Below are positions 15,098-23,928 of a stretch of 45,241 nt of DNA, piece by piece (within the stretch, counting starts at the first letter, position 1; every line of letters starts with the position of its first letter). Position numbers and translations under genes: made by a program. This DNA comes from Syntrophorhabdaceae bacterium. GTDB lineage: Bacteria > Desulfobacterota > Deferrimicrobia > Deferrimicrobiales > Deferrimicrobiaceae. Under the pieces are notes generated by a model, which saw only the letters and a program-made list of their open reading frames with translations, made no database searches and was not told the DNA's origin. The stretch lies in NCBI GenBank assembly GCA_009783195.1, contig WRHP01000011.1, forward strand, positions 1 through 45,241, written 5' to 3'.

Positions 15098-16110
15098 TCG
15101 CTCCCGTCTTGTTTCGCGGCGCGCGCGGCATGAATTAGTTTTTCAGAGGTGATCGGAGAGGTGCCGACTTCGCCTACAACCACACCCGCAGCAATATTGG
15201 CAAACATCGCGGCATCGCGCATGGAAGCGCCGGCGGCCAGACATGCCGCCAGAGTGCCTATAGCGGTGTCTCCGGCGCCGGTGACGTCGAAAACCTGCCG
15301 GGCGATAGCGGGAATGTGAAAGCAATCTTTGCGTCCCCGCTCAACAAGGCTCATCCCCTCTTCGCCGCGCGTAACAAGGACCGCCTGCGCCCCGGTCCTG
15401 CGAACCAGCTCCTTCCCGCCTTCCAGGACTTCGAGATCGGACCGGAACTCTTTTCCCCCAAGCGCGGCCTCGGCCTCTTTCTTGTTGGGAGTAATGATCG
15501 TGCACCCCTTATACCAGGAAAAATCGGTCTGCTTGGGATCGACAGCAACGAAAATGCCCTTTTCACGCGCGGCCTTTGTTACTTCCTTTACCAGTTCGGC
15601 GGATAACACGCCTTTGCGGTAGTCCGACAACACAACCCCTTGCACCTTTTCCAACAAGGCGAAGATGCGCTTTATCAGGGCGTCCCGTGTTTTTCGGGAC
15701 GAAGGGCCGCTCTTTTCGCGGTCGACACGGACAACCTGCTGGCCGTGGGCAATAACGCGGGTCTTCAAGGTTGTCGGGCGATCCGGGTCCTGAACGACCG
15801 CCGAAACGCCGATTCCTGTTTTGCGAAGCGCCTGCGTCAGATAGCGGCCCGCGGGATCGGTCCCCGCAAGCCCCGCAAGCTCGACCGATACCTTGAGGCC
15901 GGAAAGATTGAGCGCGACGTTTGCCGCGCCGCCCGGAACCCGCGCGTCGCGAGTTACGGCCACTACGGGAACGGGAGCCTCCGGAGAAATACGTCCAACG
16001 GTTCCAAAAACATATTCGTCGAGCATAATGTCCCCGACGACCAGAATGCGGCAAGAGCTGAACCTGGCAATGAGCCGTCCGGCATCTTTTTGTAAAACTT
16101 CATTATTCAT
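15094..16110 (-). CDS. hldA: D-glycero-beta-D-manno-heptose-7-phosphate kinase (RfaE domain I)
   Basis: 338 residues from ATG 16110 (MNNEVLQKD). The frame stays open upstream to 16251, but that part overlaps a Trm112-like gene and is not conserved. PfkB/ribokinase fold: ILVVGDIMLDEYVFGTVGRI near the N-terminus, PGGAANVALNL, and the C-terminal anion hole VFDVTGAGDTAIGTLAACLA with the catalytic Asp in GAGD. It ends after the kinase domain, so it lacks the nucleotidyltransferase (RfaE domain II) of fused HldE. It converts heptose-7-phosphate to the 1,7-bisphosphate that GmhB, encoded three genes upstream, dephosphorylates. Confidence 0.93.
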   Translation of the reverse strand: MNNEVLQKDAGRLIARFSSCRILVVGDIMLDEYVFGTVGRISPEAPVPVVAVTRDARVPGGAANVALNLSGLKVSVELAGLAGTDPAGRYLTQALRKTGIGVSAVVQDPDRPTTLKTRVIAHGQQVVRVDREKSGPSSRKTRDALIKRIFALLEKVQGVVLSDYRKGVLSAELVKEVTKAAREKGIFVAVDPKQTDFSWYKGCTIITPNKKEAEAALGGKEFRSDLEVLEGGKELVRRTGAQAVLVTRGEEGMSLVERGRKDCFHIPAIARQVFDVTGAGDTAIGTLAACLAAGASMRDAAMFANIAAGVVVGEVGTSPITSEKLIHAARAAKQDGSE

Positions 16111-16267
16111 AGGAACAAGCCTCGTCAAGCATGAGGACGGGAATGCCGTCGTCAATCCTGTAAGCCAGCCCGCACGCGCGGCAACAAAGCCTGCTTTCCA
16201 GGGGGTCCGGCGACAACTCTCCTTTGCATTTGGGACAAGCCAGAATCTCAAGCAACTCTTTGTCCAT
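16103..16267 (-). CDS. Trm112-like zinc-ribbon protein, 54 aa
   Basis: A short gene starting MDKELLEILACPKCKGEL. It has zinc ligands C11, C14, C29 and C32 (ACPKCK and CCRACG) and the family tail YRIDDGIPVLMLDEA. This matches the bacterial Trm112/YcaR (UPF0434) family, about 55-65 aa. GGGGA precedes the ATG by about 8 nt. The stop overlaps the hldA start region by 8 nt, and the start follows the DUF3108 stop by 3 nt, so it sits inside the operon. In eukaryotes Trm112 activates methyltransferases; in bacteria its role is unclear, and it is often found beside LPS genes such as lpxK and kdsB (family knowledge). Confidence 0.88.
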   Translation of the reverse strand: MDKELLEILACPKCKGELSPDPLESRLCCRACGLAYRIDDGIPVLMLDEACSYE

Positions 16268-16270
16268 AGA

Positions 16271-17227
16271 TCAATCCCCAGGTTGTTCCGGAATCAGTTC
16301 CCCGACGAGAGTCCAATCCTTGATCTTGCGGAACTTGCCGAAGATTTTTAACGGAACGTGCTTGCCGTCGTCGGAGACCCACATTCTGAACTCCCCTTTG
16401 TCGTACGGTTCCCCATCTTTCCAAATCACGGGCTCGACAACAAGAGTATCCACCAGGCCGTTTTTCGTATTCAGCAGCGTGCTTCCGGACAGCCGGCCGG
16501 TGATCTGGTAGATCTTTCGGCCGGCATACATGTTCACAGGCTTCTCTTCGCGGCTCATGTCCCGCGACCGGAAATAGTAAACGGCGCTTATCGGATCGTA
16601 GCACGAAGGAGCCGCGTCCGCGGTCTTTCGAATCGTTCCGTCGTCCGTGTAGATGTACGTTATCTTGCCGTTTTTTTGATCATAAACAGCCACGTCGTCC
16701 CGCTCGTCTTTCTTGCCTGTGTATTCGATACGGATTGGCTGGATGGTATCCGCGTCAAGATAGTAATCAATCGCTTCGCTTACAGGATAGATATAGGAGA
16801 GAATCCCGGAGGTCCAGGCCCTGACCTTTATGTGGTAAGCAGCCTTTCCTTCGACTGAAACAATACCTGTGTATTGGAAGCGGGCGTACCCCATAGAGAT
16901 ACCAAGAAAGTCAACGCGAAAGAACAGGGTTTCCGGCTGCGCCGCCCATTGCGGCATCTGGAGTTCGGACCCCGCGGGTGTCGCCCCTGAGACGGAAGAC
17001 TCCGCCGGCGCGGTATCCGGCGCGTCTTGCCGCGCTTCGCCATAAGGCGGAATCTCCGCCGCGGAAGGTTGCGCGGCGTTGTCTGGCGCGAAAACCCGGA
17101 CAGGCTCGTCAAGCGGAGTTTCGCTTCCACGGGCGTAAAAACAGTTGATAGAGACGACACAGGCCACTATCAAGCAGGCAACAGCCCCCGGAAGATAAAT
17201 ACCGATACGGCGCGTTGATTCGCCCAT
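16271..17227 (-). CDS. DUF3108 envelope protein
   Basis: 318 residues from ATG 17227. GGAGG lies 9 nt upstream, and this start clears the gmhB stop by 1 nt. A further open frame to 17350 overlaps gmhB and lacks family character. The N-terminal membrane/signal segment IGIYLPGAVACLIVACVVSI (about 8-27) is followed by an Ala/Pro/Glu-rich spacer (about 35-95) and a DUF3108 domain. The domain has FFRVDFLGISMGYARFQYTG, PVSEAIDYYLDADTIQPIRI and a beta-rich end. DUF3108 proteins are periplasmic, of unknown function, and often near LPS genes. The long spacer suggests a tether reaching into the periplasm. Confidence 0.8.
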   Translation of the reverse strand: MGESTRRIGIYLPGAVACLIVACVVSINCFYARGSETPLDEPVRVFAPDNAAQPSAAEIPPYGEARQDAPDTAPAESSVSGATPAGSELQMPQWAAQPETLFFRVDFLGISMGYARFQYTGIVSVEGKAAYHIKVRAWTSGILSYIYPVSEAIDYYLDADTIQPIRIEYTGKKDERDDVAVYDQKNGKITYIYTDDGTIRKTADAAPSCYDPISAVYYFRSRDMSREEKPVNMYAGRKIYQITGRLSGSTLLNTKNGLVDTLVVEPVIWKDGEPYDKGEFRMWVSDDGKHVPLKIFGKFRKIKDWTLVGELIPEQPGD

Positions 17228-17228
17228 C

Positions 17229-17801
17229 CTAACCATCCTCCGACAAAATCCATTCCACGGTTTCCCGCATTCCGGGAAGGAAAACATCGGGCAAAAGCCC
17301 AAGGCACTCTCCTTCTTTTCGTTCCGTGGAGCCATATCCCGTTTCCACAAGCGCGGTACGCGCTTTCAGGCGTATCCCAAGCTCGATGTCGGACAATTTA
17401 TCGCCGACCATCCAGCGACTATATGTGTCAGGAACTTTCAACCGGCGCAAAACAGCTTCGGCAAGCCCGGTATCCGGTTTACGGCAAGAGCAGGCTTTTC
17501 TGTATTCTTCCACAACCCCTTCGGGATGATGCGGACAATACTCGACAGCGTCAAAAACCACCCCTTCCGCCCGAAACTTCTCCAAAAACGCCCGGTGGAC
17601 CGTCTCCATCTCGTCCCGCGTAAATATTCCACGCGCCAGCCCAGACTGATTAGAAAGAACGGCAAGAACATATCCTTTTGAAGCCAGTTTCCGGAGAGCA
17701 TCCGCCGCGCCGGGAAGGATTCTGACGCTCATCGGATCACGCAGATACCCTGTATCCTCTATCAGCGTCCCGTCCCGGTCCATGAACACTATCCCCTTCA
17801 A
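17229..17801 (-). CDS. gmhB: D-glycero-beta-D-manno-heptose-1,7-bisphosphate 7-phosphatase
   Basis: 190 residues, HAD family. FMDRDGTLIEDTGYL (6-20) carries the nucleophile Asp and acid/base Asp. VLSNQSGLARG is motif II. The zinc-binding loop uses CPHH and CSC around 89-110 (EYCPHHPEG, KACSCRKP). SRWMVGDKLSDIELGI is the metal-binding Asp motif. The reading starts at TTG 17801, overlapping the acyltransferase stop as TTGA. It removes the 7-phosphate of heptose-1,7-bisphosphate in the ADP-heptose pathway for LPS core. hldA is nearby; gmhA, a nucleotidyltransferase and hldD are not in the window. Confidence 0.94.
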   Translation of the reverse strand: MKGIVFMDRDGTLIEDTGYLRDPMSVRILPGAADALRKLASKGYVLAVLSNQSGLARGIFTRDEMETVHRAFLEKFRAEGVVFDAVEYCPHHPEGVVEEYRKACSCRKPDTGLAEAVLRRLKVPDTYSRWMVGDKLSDIELGIRLKARTALVETGYGSTERKEGECLGLLPDVFLPGMRETVEWILSEDG

Positions 17802-18700
17802 ACTCCCTCCCTATAAACATCCGGTTCGTCGCTGTGCCGGGTTTTCCAGCGCGGCTGAAACCAGATCCACTGATCGGGCGCCATTTTGATGACCTTTTCA
17901 AGCTCCTGATTGCAGCGGCGGGTAAGCTGAACGATCTCCTCTTCTTTCGGAGCGTCGAAATCCATCGGCACGTCGGGACCAAATCGCACCGTATGGCGGA
18001 ATTTATCCGCGGGGTCCCTGAAAACGAAACCAGGATGAATGGCGGCGCGCAACGCCAGCGCCAGCCGGGCAATTCCGTCGGTCGTGTAAGTCTTGCGGCC
18101 AAAGAGCTCTACGGGAACCCCTTTATGCCGGTCCACATTTTGATCGATCAGAATTCCGACCATGACCTTTTTACGTAAAAACCTGAGTATATGCTTCGCG
18201 GATTCGGTCTGCCGGATAACGGTGTTCCCTCTGATTTGCCGACGCTCCGTCACTATAGCGTCCAGGATCGGGCTTCGGAGCGACTTTACGATAAAGGCCA
18301 TCGGAGCGACCAGCACGCTGTACGCATGAGACGAAAGTTCCCAGTTTCCGAAGTGTCCCGTCAGCACAATGATCGAACGCCCTTCCCGCGCCGATTTCTC
18401 GATATGTTCCAGCCCCTCTATGCGAAAACGCTCGCGAATGTAGCGTTCGTCCATTTTGGGAATATGCAGAAACTCCGCGGCGGAGGTGCCTACTCTTTTA
18501 TAGCAATACCGGATGATCCGTCCCGCTTCCTTTTCATCCATTTCCGGAAACGCGATCTTGAGGTTTATTCGCGCAATGCGCCGGTGTTTCCGGTCGATTG
18601 CCCACACAATCAACATCAACCCTTCGAGAAAAAACGCCATAACGGCAAGGGGGATCGCTTCCAGCAGCCGCAACAAGAACCGGGCGAGTCGCTCTTTCAT
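17798..18700 (-). CDS. lpxL: LpxL/HtrB-like lipid A acyltransferase
   Basis: 300 residues from ATG 18700 (MKERLARFLLRLLE), which overlaps the lpxK stop as ATGA. An N-terminal membrane segment (LAVMAFFLEGLMLIVWAI, about 17-34) anchors it to the inner membrane. The catalytic HX4[DE] motif is GHFGNWE (about 115-121). Further family blocks: VGILIDQN (about 178-185) and the terminal WIWFQPRWKTR. It should add a secondary acyl chain to Kdo-lipid A; which chain (LpxL or LpxM type) cannot be told. It sits directly after lpxK and waaA, so it acts in the same pathway. Confidence 0.88.
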   Translation of the reverse strand: MKERLARFLLRLLEAIPLAVMAFFLEGLMLIVWAIDRKHRRIARINLKIAFPEMDEKEAGRIIRYCYKRVGTSAAEFLHIPKMDERYIRERFRIEGLEHIEKSAREGRSIIVLTGHFGNWELSSHAYSVLVAPMAFIVKSLRSPILDAIVTERRQIRGNTVIRQTESAKHILRFLRKKVMVGILIDQNVDRHKGVPVELFGRKTYTTDGIARLALALRAAIHPGFVFRDPADKFRHTVRFGPDVPMDFDAPKEEEIVQLTRRCNQELEKVIKMAPDQWIWFQPRWKTRHSDEPDVYREGV

Positions 18701-19686
18701 CGCGAGGCTCCGTCCAGGGATTTGAGAATACTTTGGGACAATCGTTCCCATCCGTCCAAAAATTCCACCTCAACGCGAAACGCGCCTACCGGAAACGGCG
18801 TGTCCGCCGGGATACGAACAAGATCTTTTTCGGTTGTAACGATAGGGCGTCCTTTCGATTCCCTGGCGATCCGGGCAAGATCCCGCATGTCATACGGGTG
18901 ATGGTCGGGAAAACCCGCGAAACCGCCGATTTTGTATCCGGCCAGCGAAAGCGTTTCACGAAACTGCGCATTCCCCGCCAGCCCGGAAAACACGAAAACC
19001 TCTGAACCCGCCGGAGCCAGATCATACGGCTTGCCGTCGAGCCCCACCATTCCCTTTGGAACCGTTCGGGAAAAAGCCCTGGGGCTATCGGCGGGAAACG
19101 GCACGGAACGCGCAACCCTTTCTCCGGCGGCAATATCCGGGCATTTCGTCACCACAAGGCCATCCGCAAAACGCGCATGGGAGGGGGGCTCCCTCAGCCT
19201 GCCAAACGGCAAGGTCATCCGGTTTCCGAGCCCTTGCCCGCAGTCCACCAGGAGAAGATCGAAGTCCCTCGCCAGGGAAAGATGCTGAAAACCATCGTCA
19301 AGCAGGAACACATCCACGGAAACATGCTTCAAAGCCTCCGCGCCCGCCGCCGCTCGCGACTCTCCCACAAGCACGGGGACGCCCGGAAGAGAACGCGCCA
19401 TCAGCACGGGTTCGTCGCCGCATTCCAGAAAACCGCCGGTTTTTCCTTCCCCACGCGAAACCCAAACAACTCCGCGGCTGCCGCGCCTGTATCCTCTGGA
19501 CAAGATTGCGACCCGGCGTCCAATCCCGGAAAGCCATTTCGCGAGGTACATCACATGAGGGGTTTTTCCCGTTCCGCCGGCAGAGATATTTCCCACGCAC
19601 AAAACCGGACGCGCCAGCCGTTCGGCGGAAAGAACTCCCGTTCCATGAAGAAACCGCCGTACCCGTGCCGCCGTCCCGAAGATCAT
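18697..19686 (-). CDS. lpxK: Tetraacyldisaccharide 4'-kinase
   Basis: 329 residues from ATG 19686 (MIFGTAARVRRFLHG), overlapping the waaA stop as ATGA. The open frame further upstream lies inside waaA and is not conserved. It is an inner-membrane-associated kinase of the Raetz pathway making lipid IVA. The P-loop is CVGNISAGGTGKTPHVMYLA. RGYRRGSRG is conserved. LLDDGFQHLSLARDFDLLLV holds the catalytic Asp and the DDGFQH signature. LVTTEKD-like IVTTEKDLVRIP lies near the C-terminus. Confidence 0.96.
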   Translation of the reverse strand: MIFGTAARVRRFLHGTGVLSAERLARPVLCVGNISAGGTGKTPHVMYLAKWLSGIGRRVAILSRGYRRGSRGVVWVSRGEGKTGGFLECGDEPVLMARSLPGVPVLVGESRAAAGAEALKHVSVDVFLLDDGFQHLSLARDFDLLLVDCGQGLGNRMTLPFGRLREPPSHARFADGLVVTKCPDIAAGERVARSVPFPADSPRAFSRTVPKGMVGLDGKPYDLAPAGSEVFVFSGLAGNAQFRETLSLAGYKIGGFAGFPDHHPYDMRDLARIARESKGRPIVTTEKDLVRIPADTPFPVGAFRVEVEFLDGWERLSQSILKSLDGASR

Positions 19687-21017
19687 ACGGCTTCGCCAGA
19701 CCGCTTCATAACAGACAGGATCGTGTCCGCGTTCCGGCCGGAAGCGCCTTCGAACCGCCCGAAGAGCTCTTTTCCCTTGCACCCGACCGCTTTGAAGATA
19801 TCCGGGCAAGACGCGAATTTCACGAAGACATCCGCAAGTTCCTCTTCCCCCGCCGCCCGAATAAGCCCGCCAGCCTCCATGAACGTATCGAATATCTCCT
19901 GGAAGTTTCCCATGTGCGGCCCTACCACCGTCGGCACACCGTGCCATGCCGGCTCCAGAATATTGTGTCCGCCCTTTGGAATAAGGCTTCCTCCGACAAA
20001 CGCAAGCCCCGCCGCCGCGTAGGCGCAGGAAAGCTCTCCTACGGTATCAAGCAGCAAGACAGGCTCTTCGATCAGGTTTTGTCCCGCACGCATCAATGTT
20101 CTGCGCGCAAACGGAATATCTTCCTGGCGCAGCATGATTTCCACAAGACCAAACCGTTCGGGATGTCTTGGGGCAAGGAGAAGCTTGATTTGCGGAGAAA
20201 CCTTTCTGGACGCCATAAACGCCCGCAGTATGATCGCTTCTTCCCCTTCGTGTGTGGAACCCGCGATAATCCAGCGCGTTCCATTTGTTTTTTCCTCCTC
20301 AAGAGCCAAGACAATGGGTAAGGCGCTTTTTGCCGAGTGCGACACATCAAACTTCAGATTCCCGCCCACCGCGACGATTGCGGGGTCGGCGCCAAGCGCG
20401 ACAAACCGGTCCGCGTCGTCACGTGTTTGGGTGGAAATGGCGCTTAGAGTCCGGAGCGCGGAGGCAAATAACCACCTGAACCTCGAATAACCGCGAAACG
20501 ACCGCTCGGAGATCCGTCCATTCGTAATCACCACAGGAATGCCTCGCTGAAGGCATTCAGCCAGAAAGTTTGGCCATATTTCCGTTTCCACGATGACGAC
20601 GATGTCCGGACGCACCCGGTCGAGAAAACGGCCGCAGACTCCCGGAATGTCAAACGGGAAATAGAACCTTTCATCGACTACGCCTGACAGCGCTTTTTCC
20701 GCGGTACCGCGTCCCGTCAGGGTCACATTCGAAAGAAGCAACCTCGCTTGCGGAAGATGTTCCTTCAGACGCCGCAGAAGCGGAACCGACGCGTTTGTCT
20801 CTCCGACTGAAACAGCGTGCGTCCATATAACAGGCCCTTGTTCTTTCGATGACGAAGGCAGACCGTAAATACCCAGCCGGTCGAAGAAATTCGCGCGGCG
20901 TTTCCGGAACAGCAAAACCCAGGGAACCCATAAAGGCAGCAGCAGGACGACGCCTGCAAAAAGAAGAAGGTTATATGCGATATGTTCCGGGCTCCCGGAG
21001 CGGAAGGTTCGCGGCAA
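19683..21017 (-). CDS. waaA: 3-deoxy-D-manno-octulosonic acid transferase
   Basis: 444 residues. It transfers Kdo from CMP-Kdo to lipid IVA. An N-terminal membrane anchor (LLLFAGVVLLLPLWVPWVLL, about 17-36) is followed by a GT-B fold (GT30). Motifs: WTHAVSVGETNASVPLLRRL with the catalytic Glu, VVIVETEIWPNFLAEC, GRISERSFRGY, and the C-terminal GGHNILEPAWHGVPTVVGPH donor site. The start is TTG at 21017 with GAGGAG 8 nt upstream. Whether it adds one or two Kdo residues is not visible. msbA lies 12 nt upstream in the operon. Confidence 0.96.
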   Translation of the reverse strand: MPRTFRSGSPEHIAYNLLLFAGVVLLLPLWVPWVLLFRKRRANFFDRLGIYGLPSSSKEQGPVIWTHAVSVGETNASVPLLRRLKEHLPQARLLLSNVTLTGRGTAEKALSGVVDERFYFPFDIPGVCGRFLDRVRPDIVVIVETEIWPNFLAECLQRGIPVVITNGRISERSFRGYSRFRWLFASALRTLSAISTQTRDDADRFVALGADPAIVAVGGNLKFDVSHSAKSALPIVLALEEEKTNGTRWIIAGSTHEGEEAIILRAFMASRKVSPQIKLLLAPRHPERFGLVEIMLRQEDIPFARRTLMRAGQNLIEEPVLLLDTVGELSCAYAAAGLAFVGGSLIPKGGHNILEPAWHGVPTVVGPHMGNFQEIFDTFMEAGGLIRAAGEEELADVFVKFASCPDIFKAVGCKGKELFGRFEGASGRNADTILSVMKRSGEAV

Positions 21018-21029
21018 CGTTGTTACTCC

Positions 21030-22790
21030 TCAGTCCGTATCGACCGCGGGAACGGATTTTCTCTCCTCAAACTGCTTCAGATAAACATTCCTGTATAAGG
21101 AATCCCAAGCCATAAGTTCTTCGTGCTTGCCTTTCTCAACGATCTGTCCGTTCTCGATCACAATAATTATGTCCGCGTTTCGGACAGTCGAGAGCCGGTG
21201 CGCGATTACAAACGTCGTCCTTCCCTTCATGAGCCGATCCAGGGCTTCCTGAACTATACGCTCCGAAGCCGTATCAAGAGCGGAAGTGGCTTCGTCAAGG
21301 ATCAGGATCGGGGCGTCACGCAAAAGAGCGCGGGCAATCGCTATACGCTGCCGCTCGCCTCCAGACAGCTTCATCCCCTGTTCGCCTATGGCCGATTCGT
21401 ACCCGTCCCGCATCCTGGAGATGAAACCGTGAGCGCCCGCGGAGCGCGACGCCTCCTCCACCTGCTCCATCGTCGCGCCTTTTTTGCCATATGCAATGTT
21501 GTTGCGAATTGTGTCATTGAACAGGGTGGTATGCTGCCCCACAATGCCTATGCGCGACCTTAACGAAGCGACCGTGTAGTCGCGGATGTCTTTGCCGTCG
21601 ATGCGCACAGCGCCTTCCTGCGGATCATAAAAACGCGGAATCATATCGACAATCGTGGTCTTTCCCGCGCCGGAAGAACCAACCAGCGCGATCATCGTGC
21701 CCTTGGAAACATCCAGGGTAACGCCCTTTAGAACACTTAGGCCGTCCTCCTTGTATTGAAACGAAACGTTATCGAAAGAGATACCTTCCCGTATCTCTTT
21801 CAGCTCCACGGCTCCGGGCCGGTCTTTGATATCCGGAAGTGTATCTATTACAAAGAAAACGCGCTCCGCCGCCGCGATCCCCTGCTGGATTGTATTGTTG
21901 ATGCCGGAGAGACCCTTGATTGGCCTGTAGAGCATAAGCAAAGCGGCCATAAAAGAGGTAAATGTTCCAAGAGTGCTTTGCCCATTTATTACGCTGTGGC
22001 CGCCGTAGTAGATGACAGCCGCTATGCCTATTCCCGCGAACATTTCCGAAAGAGGGGCCGTCATAGCCCGAACCTTGACAGCTTTCATGGCTAGCCTGAA
22101 CAGGTCGCTGTTTTTTGCCGAAAACCGGTCGGACTCGTACTCTTCGGAGCTGAAGGACTTGACAAGCTTCGCGCCGCTGATCGTCTCATGCAGATGCTCG
22201 GTCAGTACGCCGGCGATCTCCTGGCTTTTTGTGCTGGTGCGGCGCAGCTTTTTGCCGAACTTGACGATGGGCCAGACCGCCATAGGAAAAACGACAAGCG
22301 CCACAATGGAAAGTTTCCAGTCCTGATAGATAACAACGCCGATCAGAAATATCACCGTGAAGAAATCCTTTACCAGTCCGCTTGTCACATCGGTGATGGC
22401 GCTTTGCATCATCCCTACATCGTTCAGGATTCTCGATATCAGCGTTCCCGTGGTGTTCCGGCCGAAGAAAGACATGGACAATGACTGCATGTGCCGGTAC
22501 AGGTGTTCCCGTATATCCCGGACGATCCGCTGCCCCACATCGCTCATAAGATATTGCTGGGCAAATTCGCAGATTCCTCTCAGCAAATACGCAATAAAAA
22601 GCAGTAGCGGGATAAAAGACAGATACTGGGGGTTCATCTTGATGAAAATGCCGTCAAGCATCGGCCTGATCAGATAGATAATCCCCGCGTTCAAGGCGGA
22701 GAAACCGACCATGAACAAACCCGCCAGCGCCAGTTTCCAGATGTACGGACGCGCGTATGCCAGCATTCTCTTGTAGATCTTTATACCCAT
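21030..22790 (-). CDS. msbA: Lipid A export ABC transporter MsbA
   Basis: 586 residues, a fused half-transporter. Six transmembrane helices lie within about 15-310. The nucleotide-binding domain follows: Walker A GSSGAGKTT, signature LSGGERQRIAIARALL, Walker B ILILDEATSALD and the H-loop VIAHRLSTV. The homodimer flips core-lipid A across the inner membrane. Its place between lpxB and waaA supports MsbA over a drug exporter. The start overlaps the lpxB 3' end by 10 nt. Confidence 0.95.
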   Translation of the reverse strand: MGIKIYKRMLAYARPYIWKLALAGLFMVGFSALNAGIIYLIRPMLDGIFIKMNPQYLSFIPLLLFIAYLLRGICEFAQQYLMSDVGQRIVRDIREHLYRHMQSLSMSFFGRNTTGTLISRILNDVGMMQSAITDVTSGLVKDFFTVIFLIGVVIYQDWKLSIVALVVFPMAVWPIVKFGKKLRRTSTKSQEIAGVLTEHLHETISGAKLVKSFSSEEYESDRFSAKNSDLFRLAMKAVKVRAMTAPLSEMFAGIGIAAVIYYGGHSVINGQSTLGTFTSFMAALLMLYRPIKGLSGINNTIQQGIAAAERVFFVIDTLPDIKDRPGAVELKEIREGISFDNVSFQYKEDGLSVLKGVTLDVSKGTMIALVGSSGAGKTTIVDMIPRFYDPQEGAVRIDGKDIRDYTVASLRSRIGIVGQHTTLFNDTIRNNIAYGKKGATMEQVEEASRSAGAHGFISRMRDGYESAIGEQGMKLSGGERQRIAIARALLRDAPILILDEATSALDTASERIVQEALDRLMKGRTTFVIAHRLSTVRNADIIIVIENGQIVEKGKHEELMAWDSLYRNVYLKQFEERKSVPAVDTD

Positions 22791-23926
22791 GCTTCACGCG
22801 CCTCCGCCGCCAGCATATCGACAACCGCCGCCGCCGCCCCTTGTCCGCGAAGCTGATCCCGCAGCGACAGACATCTGGCCCTCAAGTCCTCAAGCCTGTC
22901 GTTATCTTCCAGCATAGCTCCCATGGCATCGGCAATCCGCTGCGGCGCGCAATCGTCCTGTATCAATTCCGGCAGGAATCTCTCGCCCGCCACTATGTTC
23001 GGAAGCCCGATCCGATCCACCTTCGCCAGCATTTTCCCTATTCCGTAGGAGATACGCGATGTCTTATAGACAATCACCGACGGCACTCCAAGCAAGGCAA
23101 GCTCAAGTGTAGCCGTCCCGGATACCGAAACGGCCGCGGTCAATCCCCGAAACATCAGATACGGTTCGGAATCCACCAGATACACGGGAATACCGTATTT
23201 TTTGATCTCCCGCTCTATTGGCTCCTTAAGCGCGGGTCTGGCAACGGGGAGAGCAAAGCGGATATCAGGATGTTTATCAAGCAGGGTCCTCGCCGCTTCA
23301 AGGAGAATCGGGAGGTGGCGCGAAACCTCTCCCTGGCGGCTACCGGGAAGCAGGCCGACAGTTGTTTTTCCCTCTGGCAAGCCAAACCTCCCCGGATTCG
23401 GCCGCGCGTCAAGCCACGGCTCCAGTTCGTCGAGCAGCGGATGCCCGGCAAAAACGGCGTTGACGCCATATTTACGCAAAAGCGTTTCCTCAAACGGAAA
23501 CAGCACTACTACTCCGCGGGTAAACCCGGCTATAGTGCGGGCGCGCCCGGTCCGCCACGCCCAAAGCTGCGGAGGAATATAGTAGATCACCGGTATGCCA
23601 AACGCTTGCGCGGCAAGCCCCACGCGGAAATTGAATTCCGGAAAATCGACCAGGACCACGGCTCCGACATCCCCGCGCCGGATACGCTTTTTAGCGGCTG
23701 AAAGAGCTTCTCGAATCGCAAATATATGCGACAAGATCTCCGTAAACCCCACAACGGAGATCTTCGTGTAGTCACGCAGCAGCTTTACCCCTTCGGATTC
23801 GAGGCGATGCCCTCCTATGCCTTCCATAGGAACCTCCGGGAACCGCCTGCGGAATTCCCTGGCGACCCGGACGGCGTACATCTCGCCGGACGGTTCCCCG
23901 CATAGAAAGAACAGCGTCTTGGGCAT
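22781..23926 (-). CDS. lpxB: Lipid-A-disaccharide synthase
   Basis: 381 residues, GT19 family, a GT-B peripheral membrane enzyme. It joins UDP-2,3-diacylglucosamine to lipid X. Motifs: FLCGEPSGEMYAVRVAREF near the N-terminus, MEGIGGHRLESEG, VVLVDFPEFNFRVG, YYIPPQLWAWRTGRA, FPFEETLLRKYGV, LLPGSRQGEV, and the acceptor/donor end SVSGTATLELALLGVPSVIVYKT (in shorter parts). It follows lpxA by 2 nt with no lpxI between. Confidence 0.97.
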   Translation of the reverse strand: MPKTLFFLCGEPSGEMYAVRVAREFRRRFPEVPMEGIGGHRLESEGVKLLRDYTKISVVGFTEILSHIFAIREALSAAKKRIRRGDVGAVVLVDFPEFNFRVGLAAQAFGIPVIYYIPPQLWAWRTGRARTIAGFTRGVVVLFPFEETLLRKYGVNAVFAGHPLLDELEPWLDARPNPGRFGLPEGKTTVGLLPGSRQGEVSRHLPILLEAARTLLDKHPDIRFALPVARPALKEPIEREIKKYGIPVYLVDSEPYLMFRGLTAAVSVSGTATLELALLGVPSVIVYKTSRISYGIGKMLAKVDRIGLPNIVAGERFLPELIQDDCAPQRIADAMGAMLEDNDRLEDLRARCLSLRDQLRGQGAAAAVVDMLAAEAREAWV

Positions 23927-23928
23927 CC

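Noticed and set aside
16111-16251. 47-codon upstream extension of hldA
   Set aside because: It overlaps the Trm112-like gene and is not conserved; ATG 16110 gives the normal PfkB N-terminus.
19687-19947. 87-codon upstream extension of lpxK
   Set aside because: It lies inside waaA in another frame; ATG 19686 at the ATGA overlap gives the family N-terminus.
19056-20321. 421-codon plus-strand open frame opposite lpxK and waaA
   Set aside because: Arg/Pro-rich low-complexity translation, antisense to two clear core genes; not a real gene.
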